A stretch of 64,000 nt of DNA. It comes from Valencia hispanica. Taxonomy: Eukaryota; Chordata; Actinopteri; Cyprinodontiformes; Valenciidae. The position numbers and the translations under genes were made by a program. Below the pieces are notes generated by a model. It was given only the letters and a program-made list of their open reading frames with translations. It searched no databases and was not told the origin of the DNA. Where the stretch lies: contig OY747705.1 in assembly GCA_963556495.2 (NCBI GenBank), positions 29,470,501 to 29,534,500 of the forward strand, read 5' to 3'. This document shows, piece by piece, positions 46,611 to 57,768 of this stretch (positions are counted from its first letter, which is position 1; every line of letters starts with the position of its first letter).

Positions 46611-48486
46611 TGATTGAAGTTTTGATTGATTTATAAATGAACAGTTAACAACAAAAGCATGCTGTTTGCTCTTTTCCCCACATTCCCAAAGACAACAGTT
46701 TTATTTCCTACTCTAATGACTTTGTAGTACTTTGTCCAAAAAGATGTTTTATTCTCCTCTGACTGACATTATCAGGACTGTGCCTTCCTATTTTTGTCCT
46801 GCTGACCAAGGACTTGCTCTATGCAGCATAGCAGCGGGTAGCTCATTACCATTAAAAGGCCAGGCCAGCCCTGCATTGGAGATGAAAAGGGCTTTTTTCT
46901 ATCAGGAGGCTGCTGTGTCACCAGTAAATAATGAGACTTTCCCTTTTTTTTTTAAAAGTGCTCTGGGCAAAAAATGGATAAGTAACCTCTAGCCAAATAC
47001 TTGCTTGGCTCCAGAGACTCTTGACTTAAATTAAAATAAATAAAAACTATGTACATGGATGTTTAAACTTCAATTTTTGGGCTACTTAACAGAATGCAGA
47101 TGTATGCAAAATAAAAAATATTTTTTATATATTTTTCATGAATCATAACGAACACATACCAATCATCTACAATATATGCCAACGCTAGCAACGTCTTTAA
47201 CAAGAATTGTACGTTTATTATAATAAGATGACTATTAAAAAGTATTTAAAACTTTCCTGTGTCACAAACCTTCTCTCCAGTCAGAATAATTAAGAAAGCA
47301 TGTTTCACATGAGCAGCAGTATTTTCTTTTTTGGCAATACTTTGCTGAGGTGTTTTGTGAGGCCTCATTGTACACAGTTTATTTGTGCTTGCCTGGCAGC
47401 TTTGCTGGGTGAACTTTATATATACCAGCTGGGTTTGTAGAATATTTGCTTGTATCTCTTCGAGCAAATTATTGCAGATGGTGAAAAGGCTCATTTGTGC
47501 TCTAACAAAGCTTTTTATTTAATTTATCTTGGGATTACAGTATGTGAATCAGGTACAATGCTTAATGATGCTAAAATAAGGCCAGCGTTGCTGTGCTGGT
47601 TTTATATATTGATATTTTAATGGAAAGTAATGGGATTGCTGGCAAAAATGTTCACAATAGTACATCAATAAATGTGTGACTTTTGTATGTGCCATGCAAA
47701 TTATGTGACACTATGTGCATTTCAATTTGTTTGAAGATATAAATAAATGCAATGTTTCATTTGGACAGTGGTCAGAACTCTGTTCAGTGCATCCATACAA
47801 AAAGCAATTACAATTTTCAAGGCCTGCAACAGTATGAAGAAAGTATTGTACTCTGTATATGTTTCCTTATAGACACACTATCCAGCAATTCTGAATTCAA
47901 TCTGTTTTCCAGATATGTATTTAACATGAAACAAAGATTCACAAATTAAGTGTATGCTAGCCCAGGTGGAACAGCTTTTGCTATAGAATGTTAATGTTTT
48001 TTTCTTCTTGATGCTAACTAGGGAAAAGATTATGAAAAGTAAATTACTTCACTCTACAGATGTAACCCATTTGATTAAATGCCTAAAGTAGCAACGTTTA
48101 GAATAATTTCCTTCATTGTTTTTCATAGACAGAGACAAATCTGTATGACTTACATACATATAGATGAAACTCGAAAAATTAGAATATTGTGCAAAAGTTA
48201 ATTTATTTCAGTAATCCAACGTAAAAGGTGAAACTAATATATTATATAGACTTATTAAATGCAACAAGAGATATTTCAAGCCTTTATTTTTAATAATTTT
48301 GATGATTACGGCTTACAGCTTATGAAAACTCAAAATTCAATATCTCAGAAAATGTAAATATTCTGAAAAGGTTCAATATTTTAGCCTCAAAGTGTCAGAA
48401 TCTAATCTGCTAATTAATCCAAAACACCTACAAAGGGTTCCTCAGCATGTAAATGGTTGCAGTCTGGTTCAGTAGGAATCACAATC

Positions 48487-50480
48487 ATGGGGAAGACTGC
48501 TGACCTGACAGTTGTGCAGAAAACCATAATTGACACCCTTCAGAAGGAGGGAAAGCCTCAAAAAGTAATTGCAGAAGAAGTTGGATGTTCTCAAAGTGCT
48601 GTATCAAAGCACATTAATAGAACGTTATGTGGAAGGGAAAAGTGTGGAAGAAAAAGGTGCATAAGCCGCATGTATGACTGCAGCCTGGAGAGGATGGTCA
48701 GGAAAAGGCCATTAAAAAGTGTTGGAGACCTTCACAAGGAATGGACTGAGGCTGGAGTGAGTAGATCAGGGACCACCACACACAGGCGGATCTTGGACAA
48801 TTGGGTTGAAATTTCATATTTCTCTTGTCAAGCCAATCCTGAACAACAAACAACGTCAGAAGCGTCTTACCTGGGCTCAAGAAAAAAATAACAGCAAATT
48901 TTGCATGTCATTTGGAAACTAAGGTCCCAGAGTCTGGAGGAAGAATGGAGAGGCACACAATCCAAGATGCTTGAAGTCCAATGTGAAGTTTCCTCAGTCT
49001 GTGTTGATTTGGGGAGTCATGTCATCTGCTGGTGTTGGTCCACTGTGCTTTAATAAGTCCAGAGTCAATGCAGCCATCTACCAGGACATTTCGGAGCACT
49101 TCATGCTTCCTGCCCAAGACGACCTTTATGGAGATGCTGACTTCATTTTCCAGCATGACTTGGCACCTGCCCACATTGCCAAAAGTACCAAAACCTGGTT
49201 CAATGGCCATGGGATTACTGTGCTTGATTGGCCAGCAAACTCCTCTGACCTGAACCCATAGAGAAGCTATGGTGAATTGCCAATAGAAAGTTCAAGTTTT
49301 TTCCTCGGCGTTCACCTAGATAACAGACTGGACTGGAGACTGAACAGTGAAGCTGTCTACAAGAAGGGACAGAGCAGACTGTACTTCTTGAGGAAGCTTA
49401 AGTCCTTCAAGGTTTGCAGCAAGATGCTGGAGATCTTCTACAAGTCTGTTGTGGAGAGTGTAATCTCTTCAGCCGTCATCTGTTGGGGTAGCAGCATCAG
49501 AGCCAGGGATTTAAAAGGCTAAACAACCTGATTAAGAAGGCTGGTTCTGTTCTTGAGACGACTGTGGAAAATCTGGAGATGATAATGCAAAGAAGGATTC
49601 TTCATAAAATCAAAAAAATTATGGACAACCCTGAGCATCCTCTTCATGAATCTGTCATACAACAACAGAGTGTCTTCAGTCGGAGGCTTCTTCAGTTTCG
49701 CTGCAATACAGACCGCTACAGGAAATCCTTCCTGCCCACAGCCATCATCATCTACAACAACTCCTTAAAAAATTAATTAGATGAGCTATACCAACACTTA
49801 ATTTCCCTCTGGGATCAATAAAGTATTTTTTAATTGAATTGAATTGATGATCCTCCCAGTAACTGAACATCCACTGTGTCCTGTTATCAACTTTTTACTT
49901 TCTGTAACATAGAGAGTACTCTTATATCAGATCTTCTGTTCCTTCTGTCTCTGCTCTGTCTTCTCAAACCCCCAGACGGTCGTGGCAGATGGCCGCTCCT
50001 ACTAAGCCTGGTTCTGCTGGAGGTTTCTTCCTGTTAAAGGGGAGTTTTTCCTCTCCACCATCGCTACATGCTTGCTCAGTATGAGGGATTGCTGAAGGAT
50101 TGCTGTGGTTTGAAAGTCTGCATCAACGGGGCCCAACCTCACGCCAATGACTGACGCAATCTGCTGGGATTCCTTAAATAGGAAACTTTTTAACTGATTG
50201 GAATGTTTGTATAAATGTATTGAAATCACTTCTTGTTAAGTGCCTTGAGATGACATCTGTTGTGAATTGGCGCTATATAAATAAACTGAATAGAATAGAA
50301 TTGAATTGAATTGAATTGAAAGATAAGAGACATAACCAAACGATGCAGAAGACCTGAAGGTCGCTATTAAAGCATGCCTGGTATTCCATAACACCTCAGC
50401 AGTGCCACAGGCTGATAGCATCCATGCCACACCGGATTGAGGCAGTAATTGATGTAAAAGGGGCCCAAACCAAGTACTAA
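48487..50480 (+). pseudogene. Tc1-like transposase, inactivated
   Basis: The frame opens with MGKTADLTVVQKTIIDTLQK, then an HTH region (VGCSQSAVSKHINRTL) and a basic GRKR stretch, the usual paired DNA-binding module. The catalytic part has VLIWGVMSSAGVGPLCF, FQHDLAPAH with the second catalytic Asp, and WPANSSDLNP. Three defects are visible. Near 48885-48900 the reading jumps from LTWAQEKNN to SKFCMSFGN, so the segment with the first catalytic Asp is missing. One base is missing after AACCC (49256-49260), giving a TAG before the final catalytic Glu. The 3' end of the gene is separated by a LINE insert and resumes at about 50323 (DAEDLK, then HNTSAVPQADSI). Confidence 0.85.
49291..50317 (+). 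mobile_element. Composite LINE insertion: Rex1-like 3' part plus second LINE-type 3' end
   Basis: The insert is flanked by GAAAG (49286-49290 and 50318-50322). Its first part (49303-49850) is a Rex1-like RT C-terminus: LGVHLDNRLDW, ICWGSSIRARDLK, then the 3' phrase GGGATCAATAAAGTATTTTT and a GAATT tail. Compared with the copy at 11048-13205, one A is missing after GATTTAAAA, which shifts the frame (near 49510-49516). Its second part (about 49853-50317) is another repeat 3' end, with CTGGAGGTTTCTTCCTGTTA, TGAATTGGCGCTATATAAAT and a (TTGAA)n tail. A decayed relative of the second part lies at 56240-56475. Confidence 0.7.
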
Positions 50481-50979
50481 GTACATATGCATGATTATAC
50501 TTTTTAGAGATCTGACATTTCTCTATTTAAAATCATTGTTTTAATTATTTCATGTAGTATTCTAAGTTTCTGAGAATTTAAATTTTTGGTTTTCATAAAC
50601 TGTAAGATTATATAACAAATTATACAATTTAAAATATAACAAATAAATGTTTGAAATATCTCGCTTTGCATGTAATGAGTATATATCACATATTACTTTC
50701 ACCATTTAGGTTGAATTATTGAAATAAATGACATGTTCCATGATAGTCTAATTTTTAGAGTATCATCTGTATTTTTTTCTGATTTTAAATGGGGTTTAGG
50801 TTTAGGTTCTAGATTTTATGTCTAGATAGCACAAAAATCTAAGAGTTAATTGACTAACGCCTAATGTTGCAGGTTATTAGTGACTCATTATGTACAGTAT
50901 GCTTTTTTCAATCCCCTATTAAATCAGAATAAGAACACTAGTGTAGTTATGAGGGGGTATGGTCCAGAACCATCTAAAC

Positions 50980-51470
50980 CAGGGGTTCCCAAACTTTTTC
51001 ATGAGTGTCACGGTGTGACGTCCTCCCTGTTTGCGTCACTCCCTGTCTCCTAATGTTTGTCTGTTAATTGTCATGAGCCGTCTCCTGTTTTTCCTGATTA
51101 CCTTTCCATTGTTGTCCCAGCCCTTTTAAACCCCAGTTCTTCCTCAGTCCCTTGTTGGGTCGTCATCTACACCCCTCCCTCTCATTTCCACGTCTAACCT
51201 CCTGATCGTCTAATTCCTCGCTCTCCACCGTGTTCTTTGTCTCTTGTAAGTTTCATTAGTATTATTATTATTAAATGTGTCTTAAGAACGCGAAACGTCT
51301 CTCTGCACCTGGGTCCTCTTCTCAACGCATGACAGTGAGGGCCACATAACTTTTCCCTTCTCTGATGGGGGCCAGGGTCAGTTTGTAACGGAAAAAGTAA
51401 AGATCGCATGGGTGCCTAAACGTAAACATTTATTATTTTCCAGAAAGCCACACATAACGAAATATTAATA
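50980..51470. mobile_element. hAT-like (Charlie-type) element fragment
   Basis: CAGGGGTTCCCAAACTTTTT at 50980 and, after an inserted LTR, GTGAGGGCCACATAACTTTT with GGGGGCCAGGGTCAGTTTGT resemble the terminal region of common vertebrate hAT elements. The right boundary was not found. An approximate repeat (AATAACCC...TTCACAG...AAAAAAGTC) occurs twice at about 51468-51505 and 51566-51602. Confidence 0.5.
51006..51334. mobile_element. Probable solo LTR
   Basis: A 329-bp segment begins TGTCACGG and ends GCATGACA, so the termini are TG...CA with TGTCA/TGACA inverted ends. It interrupts a hAT-like element. Flanks ATGAG (51001-51005) and GTGAG (51335-51339) differ at one base and may be the target duplication. 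Inside, CCCTTTTAAACCCC is TATA-like and TATTATTATTAAATGTG includes an ATTAAA polyadenylation signal. No internal retroelement genes adjoin it. The orientation is probably + on the basis of these two signals. Confidence 0.65.
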
Positions 51471-51978
51471 ACCCCTTCTTGGATCTTCACAGGAAAAAAG
51501 TCAGAAAATAAATAATTACACTATTAATGATTAAGTAACACTATTCATAAAATAAATAATAACCAAATAACCCTCTCTGGGTTCTTCACAGAAAAAAAGT
51601 CCATGGAACATTAACTTTCTGTTGTGCCATGCACAATCTTAACAGGTAAAAGTTCAGCTTAGTTGCTAGAGCAGACTCTCTTGCTTAAATAACTCATTTG
51701 ACCACAGAGCAAGCAGGCTGAGAAACCGAACTAAGTTATACAGCACCCAAACAGCACAATACATTCCACCTTTCTGCACAGACTGCAGCATGTCACATTA
51801 TATGCGTGTATTATGCTAGGTTCTGACGGAAAGTGAAATAACGTCTGTCTCGTATGTGTTTGTTCGTGGGGGTGACTACACAACGGGCCTGCTACGAGCA
51901 GAGAAAAGGAGAGGCACCTCCTATTCCGACATTTACAAGACAATCCACTCACCAGATTCCTTCTCCTCCTACTTCCTC

Positions 51979-52262
<284 letters not shown>

Positions 52263-53400
52263 ATTATTACTATTATTATTACACTCACCTACAGCATCAG
52301 TACACACACAGCAACTGCATACTGATTCATCCTCTACTCATGAATTTGTGGTTTGTGTCAATCGGTTAGTCAAAGGACTCTGTTCTGCTCTGCTTGGCTT
52401 CATTCTTCCCAGTCTGCTCTTCTTTCTGACAGGAAGACATCCAAAAATTATGAAATCAGCCAGCTGGAACAGAAAAAGCTGTGGCTATTCATTGCGCGCA
52501 GGTTTTACATTCACAACAGTAGAAGCATCTGTGGTGACAGTCATATTCATGAAAAGAGGTGGGACCAATCATCAAGAAGTGTTCAAATGTATAAACACAA
52601 AGAGGGCATCCAGTGCAGCTGACCTCAAACCCAACTGATGTTGGTTCTGGTCAAAGTCAACTGTCTATAAAAGAAACATTACTGTAGCAATACTTTCTTA
52701 TATTTTATAAAATACTATAGAAAGTAGTAGCTAATAATTTATTTTTTTACATTGATAAGTTAGTTGCTGTTTGCATATTTTCTAACTGATAAAAGCAAAT
52801 CAAACAGCAAAGAGTGACCAAATATGTTGGTTCATTATTATTGAAAAAAAAGACTAACAATTTTGAGTATTCAGAAAACAGTATTTCGTATACAGTTGAA
52901 ACCGGATGTTTGCATGCACCAAATAAAAAGACATACATATACATCTTTTTGTCTCACTATCTGAAGTTAAATCAGACCAAACTTATCTGGTTTTAGGTCA
53001 GTTAGAATGACCAAAATTATTTCTATTTGCTAAATTCCACACCAATGAGAAAAAGGATATGTCATAGATTCATTTATTAATTTCTTCAATATCAGAGGTT
53101 TACATACATTTCCTCAGTATTTTGTAGCATTGCTTTTGAACTGTATTACTTGTGTCAAACATTTTGAGTTTCCTTCCACAAGCTTCTCACAATATTTTGT
53201 TGGATATCTGGCCCATTCCTCCTGACAGAACTGGTAAAACTGAGTCAGGTTTGTAGGCCGCCTCATTCTCACTTGGCTTACAGGATTAAGAGTGCTTTAT
53301 GATGACCGTGCCAAAACATTGACTTTGTTGTCCTTAGGCCACTTTGTAACCACTTTGGCTGTATGCTTAGGGTCCTTGTCTATTTGGAAGACACATTTGT

Positions 53401-53827
53401 CACCCGATTTGAATGTTATCAACCTTCAAATGGCCGTTATTAGCGATCATCACTCCCATACAATAGTTTCCGAATGTGCCTTCTCTACATCCTAGCAGGC
53501 TAGAAGGTACGCATCTACCATTCTTATCGGTGATAATATGCATTAGAATTTTTTTCAGCACCGCCCACGTCTAAAAGCGAAAGTTTCGTTTTTGTTAACT
53601 TTATTTAAAACCTGTGTTACAATTTAAGTAACGATGAATATTTACTTATAACCTTACCCCACCCCCAACCCTCATCCTAAAAACTCAGGACAAGTTCCTA
53701 AACCTAAAGTCACAAGATAACGACCTACCGAGCAGGAGGTAGAGGAGGAACTTTCTGAAGCTATTGTATGGGAGTGATGATCGCTAATAACGGCCATTTA
53801 ATGGGATGATAACATTCGAAACAGGTG
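53401..53827. mobile_element. Miniature element with ~66-bp terminal inverted repeats, inside a Tc1
   Basis: The left arm runs from CACCCGATTTGAATGTTATC to CACTCCCATACAATAG (53401-53466). The right arm (reverse complement, 53761-53827) begins CACCTGTTTCGAATGTTATC and ends with the same block. The inner 39 bases from AAATGGCCGTTATTAGCGAT onward are identical. CATTTGT repeats directly at 53394-53400 and 53828-53834, a 7-bp target duplication. The interior (about 300 bp) has no coding frame. Confidence 0.88.
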
Positions 53828-53834
53828 CATTTGT

Positions 53835-54498
53835 GCCCAAGAGTTAACTTCCTGGCTGATGTCTTTAAATGTTGTTACAAGATTTCCACATAATGTTCTT
53901 TCTTCAAGATGCCATTTACTTTATGAAGTACAGGAGTTTCTTCTGCAGCAAAACAACCCCACAATATGATCCTACCATGATTTTCCCAGGTTTAGAAGCA
54001 TAATTGTTTTCCTCCAAATGTAACAATGGTCAATATGGCCAAACAGTTCCATTTTAGTTTCATCAGACCACAGGACATGTCTCACTGTGTGCATTTTAAA
54101 CTGCAATCTGGCTTTTTAATGTTTTTTTGGAGTAATGCCTTCCTCCTCACGGAGTGACCTTTTAGCTGATGACAGTAAAGGACACTTTTCACTGTGGATA
54201 ATGACACTGTTTTACCAGCTTCAGGCAGCATCTATACAATGTTTTTGGCTTTTGTTCTGGGGTTGATTAGCACATATTGGACCAAAACACATTCATCTCT
54301 GGGACACAAAACCCGTCTCCTTCCAGAGCGGTATGATGGTTGAACTTTCCCATCATGTCTATACTGCCATATGATTGTTTCAACAAATGAATGCAGCACT
54401 TTCAAGCATCTAGAAATTGTTCCCAAAGATGAACTAGACTTGATCAACTCCACAATTCTCTTCCTGATATCTTGTATAATTTCTTTTGACTTTACCAT
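53835..54498 (-). pseudogene. Tc1-like transposase relic (Sleeping Beauty-type layout)
   Basis: Reading leftwards from 54498, the N-terminal DNA-binding domain begins MVKSKEIIQDIRKRIVELIK and continues 88 residues to a stop at 54232. Further on, another frame retains WSDETKMELFGH (about 54034-54075), which carries the first catalytic Asp. More distal sequence (53170-53393) keeps traces of the DxDPKHT region but is cut by the nested element at 53401-53827. Multiple stops and frameshifts make it inactive. Confidence 0.7.
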
Positions 54499-54929
54499 CA
54501 CGTCAAACAAGAAGCCAGTGTGTTGCAGATGCAGCCTTAAAAAAGGTGTGCTTCCAGTTAACGCAAATGTGTCAGTCAACCAATCAGAAGTTTGCAAAGC
54601 CACCTCTGGCTTTCCTTTACTGTTTAAAGAGATAGTAATCATTCTGTATGTAAACTTCTGATTTTGAAGACAATAATTAAAACCATGACATATTATTTCA
54701 CTCATTATTGTGGCAAATAGAAATAATTTAGGTAATTCTAACTGACCTAAAACAAGGGAAGTTTGATTTTGATTTAACTTCAGACAATGAGACAAAAAGA
54801 TGTATGTCTTTTTATTCAGTGTATATAAGCTCCTGGTTTCAACTATATATTTTTCAGAGAAATACAGAGCTGTGAAACAAACTTTTCTCAACCAAAGAAA
54901 TATAGACGTCTCTTCACTCCCACCTGATC

Positions 54930-55015
54930 CTCGCCTTGCAGGGTTTTGTCCAGGAGTTACGGGGCCAGGGGCGGGGTACACCCTGGACAGGGCGCCAGTC
55001 CATCGCAGTGTCTTG
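54930..55015. repeat. Fragment of dispersed repeat
   Basis: GGGGTACACCCTGGACAGGG followed by CGCCAGTCCATCGCAG matches the block TACACCCTGGACAGGTCGC in the longer repeat at 32165-32526. Confidence 0.55.
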
Positions 55016-56022
55016 AACATGGTTGTTGAAATAATTTCGTATATTTGAAAATATGCAAACATTAAGTTATTTTATGTGTACACAAATTTACACTCATTTT
55101 CTGTGCATTCACAGGAAAACTCAGTGTGATCATATAGTTATTTTCATAAAGTTTTCTTTGTCAGCATCATCAGGTCATCTGCTTCATGACCTCTTTGGCC
55201 TGATTTGTTATAGACATAATCAAATATTTTCAATGCAAAGTACGATTATAAATTTAAAAAGGATTTTTGTCCATATTAAATTATAATGAAGGTGGCTTTA
55301 ATTAAATGTGACTGATCACTAATGTCTCATATTGAAGTTTTAAAGTGAGGCTTTACAAGAGGAGGGTTCATGAATAACAGGCTCATCTACGCTATCTCAA
55401 ACGTCCAGGAATTGCTTTCCTGCCAAATATAAAGATGAAAAGCTAATGCAGGAGGTGATTTGGCATCTTAAACTGACAGGTTGTTCATCCAGAATAAACC
55501 TCAGCTCTTTGGTCGGCTAAATAAATGCCAGGAAATAACAGTTCAAATGTCAAGCTAATAGAGAGTGGGAAGTTCTGGGTTAGCATGCTTTCAGATTTAC
55601 AATTAAGATAGTACAATTGTTTTATGTTGAATAATGAAATGTTACCAGTATTGTTACATGTCAGTTGTATTTTATTTCTTTTTGTTGTGAGCTTTATTTT
55701 GTTAAATAAGCATTTTGATGTGATTTGTTAGTCAATTAGTAAAGAAATCTATTACTTTAAATTTGTTTTCATTTAATAATTTTTTTTAAAACCTCACCTT
55801 TGACATATAATTATAGTAAGTCACGAGGAGGATGGAGTCCATAAATTACAAAAACTTGCTAATCTTGACAAATGTGACATTTCCAAGAGCAGGTGATGAA
55901 AATCCTAACAGGAGCTTTTGTTTTACAGCACACTAATCAGTCATTCCCTGCTGTCACATTGAACTCTCTCCTTATCTATCCAACCTTAATCCTGCACTGT
56001 TTCCTCTCTATGATGTCTGCAG

Positions 56023-56139
56023 TCGGATACAGAGTTCTGGGACAAAATGCAGGCAGAGTGGGAAGAATTAGCCCGACGAAACTGGCTGACAGAAAACGAG
56101 CAGGCACAAATACCCTCATCTGTATCTCCACATGAGAAG
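56023..56139 (+). CDS. pex5l: PEX5-like, coding exon (HCN-binding segment, second part)
   Basis: This is a 117-bp exon, phase 0 to 0, between gatgtctgcag and gtccgt. It encodes SDTEFWDKMQAEWEELARRN followed by WLTENEQAQIPSSVSPHEK. The EFWDKMQAEWEE-ARRNW stretch distinguishes PEX5L from PEX5, whose equivalent region differs after the FWDK motif. The Trp-rich helix belongs to the segment that in mammals binds the HCN cyclic-nucleotide domain; the aromatic spacing also recalls the pentapeptide motifs of PEX5. The residues after NENEQ-type positions are more variable. Confidence 0.96.
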
Positions 56140-57624
56140 GTCCGTATCATTTACAGGCTACACCAACCATGTAGAGGATTTTTTCCAGATGGTAAAGATA
56201 GTGTTCAGAAAAAACCTTCAACAGGTGTCATTACTTTCGTTGTAGCCACATGCTTGCTAAGAAGGAGGCATTGCTGCGTACATAATGATTCAATGCAATT
56301 AGCTAGCCTTCTCTCGACAGAATACTTTTAACCTGCTGACAGCTAAATTTAACCACTTTGTATTATAACTAAGGTTGAACTGAAATGCATGTAAGTACAT
56401 TTTAATTTATCTGTGATGTTTGTAAAGTGCTTTGAGGTGTCATCTGTTGTGAATTGGCATTTTATAAAGGAAGTGACTGAAATTATCACAGAGCCAAAAG
56501 CACAGTGGAATACAGCAATAGGTCTTTTACTGCTAATTATTTCACATTTTTAATGATTTAATACATTGTTTTAAAAAAATAACGTTTTTTTAATAGTTTT
56601 ATGTGGTAGCACAATAATTTATTTCCAGCATTAATAATCAAAGTTAGTGTGTGGGGTCAAAACAGCTACATCCAAGGAGATAGGTCTGTTGTTGAGTTGA
56701 TGTTCAGCTTAACCAGTCAAGCTTTTATTGCATGATGTACTGTAGCACAGGTGATATGAAATAATTACAGTAAAAGTAAAATATTAATGTATTATTTTAA
56801 CACATCAACATTTAATTTGTTAAATGGTGTAACTTATAAATGACTCAAAAATTTAAATTGGTATAAAAACATGAACTTATTTATGTATCGCTTTGTTTAA
56901 CTTTTTATATTACTGAATACATATATAAGGATTAATTTATAAGAATGTCACAACTGTTGGCCCAATTTCTGAAATTTGTCCAAACCAACATTGAAATACA
57001 AAAGTCAATGCATGAAAAAGGCAGCAACCTATTGGTTGTGCAAAAGCTTTAAAAAAATGAAGTAACAATCTTCAATTTCTCAAAATATTGGAAACTTTGT
57101 TTTTTGGAGATAAGCTATTCTTATTCAAATATAGTCATACAATATAGAAGATAAATAATTTTTGTTTTGTTTTGCATGCCAAACCTATCATTAATTGTAT
57201 TGCATTCGAATTGCATGTAATAGGGCCCTACTGTACACCAGAATATTCCTGAACCAGTCAACCATGAGCTGACCTTCTCATGAAAGCAAGTCCCATAAGA
57301 TCAGTATTATGGGCTTTCTGATTCCCAGCACAGACTCAGATCTTACAGAAAAAGCTGTTTCAAAGTCATCAAACTCAAATCCAAGCAATAGACCAGGGTC
57401 ATCCAAGTTAAAAAATGCAAGGTTTAACATTTAAAGAGAACAGCCAAACCCAAAGGAGCTCCACACAGTTTTGATGTGAAGCAGTAAGGGTGAAAAAAAT
57501 CAATTCCTGCTGTTCAATCAACAGCACGGGACCATTGCATTGGTCTGCATTTTTATGTGAACGAGTGTAACTGACATTGCCTCTACCCATGTTTCTATTG
57601 TTCTTTTTTTTTCTTTGCTGACAG
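56140..57624. other. pex5l intron, 1.49 kb
   Basis: Begins GTCCGT and ends TTTGCTGACAG. A decayed LINE-type 3' end (about 56240-56475, with CTTTGAGGTGTCATCTGTTG and TGAATTGGCATTTTATAAA) resembles the second part of the insert at 49853-50317. Nothing else was recognised. Confidence 0.55.
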
Positions 57625-57768
57625 GGTTACTACTTTCACACAGATAATCCTTATAAGGACTTGCCTAATGCATTTGAGGAGGGACTGAAGAAATCTCGAG
57701 AGGGAGACTTGCCAAACGCTGTGCTTTTGCTCGAAGCAGCCGTCTTGCAGGACCCTCATGATTCAGAG
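57625..57768 (+). CDS. pex5l: PEX5-like, coding exon (start of TPR domain)
   Basis: This is a 144-bp exon, phase 0 to 0, between ttgctgacag and gtgaat. It encodes [20 protein letters not shown] and then [20 protein letters not shown] and LQDPHDSE. The AFEEGL-x9[16 protein letters not shown] pattern is the first tetratricopeptide helix pair. In PEX5 the TPR array binds C-terminal peroxisomal targeting signals; in PEX5L it contacts the C-terminal tripeptide of HCN channels. The next exon continues directly with AWQVLG, completing the repeat boundary. Confidence 0.97.

Larger units (their letters stand above)
48161..50769 (+). mobile_element. Tc1-like transposon interrupted by LINE sequence
   Basis: The left end reads TAGATGAAACTCGAAAAATT (48161) and the right end in reverse complement reads CAGATGATACTCTAAAAATT. 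Similarity continues for about 70 bp through TTTATTTCA-TAAT-CAAC. TA dinucleotides flank at 48159-48160 and 50770-50771, the Tc1/mariner target. Subtracting the 1.03-kb LINE insert (49291-50317) leaves about 1.58 kb, normal for a full-length Tc1. The orientation given is that of the transposase. Confidence 0.85.
52893..54845 (-). mobile_element. Tc1-like transposon with long terminal inverted repeats, carrying a nested element
   Basis: Left CAGTTGAAACCGGATGTTTG (52893) and right (reverse complement, from 54845) TAGTTGAAACCAGGAGCTTA start inverted repeats that align over about 150-200 bp, through AAAAAGACATACA, TTTTTGTCTCA, CTGAAGTTAAATCA and TTTTAGGTCAGTTAGAAT. TA flanks both ends (52891-52892 and 54846-54847). 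The total is 1,953 bp; removing the nested 427-bp element leaves about 1.5 kb. The transposase reads on the - strand. Confidence 0.85.

Noticed and set aside
52348..52638. Two overlapping + strand frames of about 90 residues next to the AT array
   Set aside because: No recognisable domain, both frames open by chance over the same DNA, no splice or promoter context, and the segment sits inside a pex5l intron.
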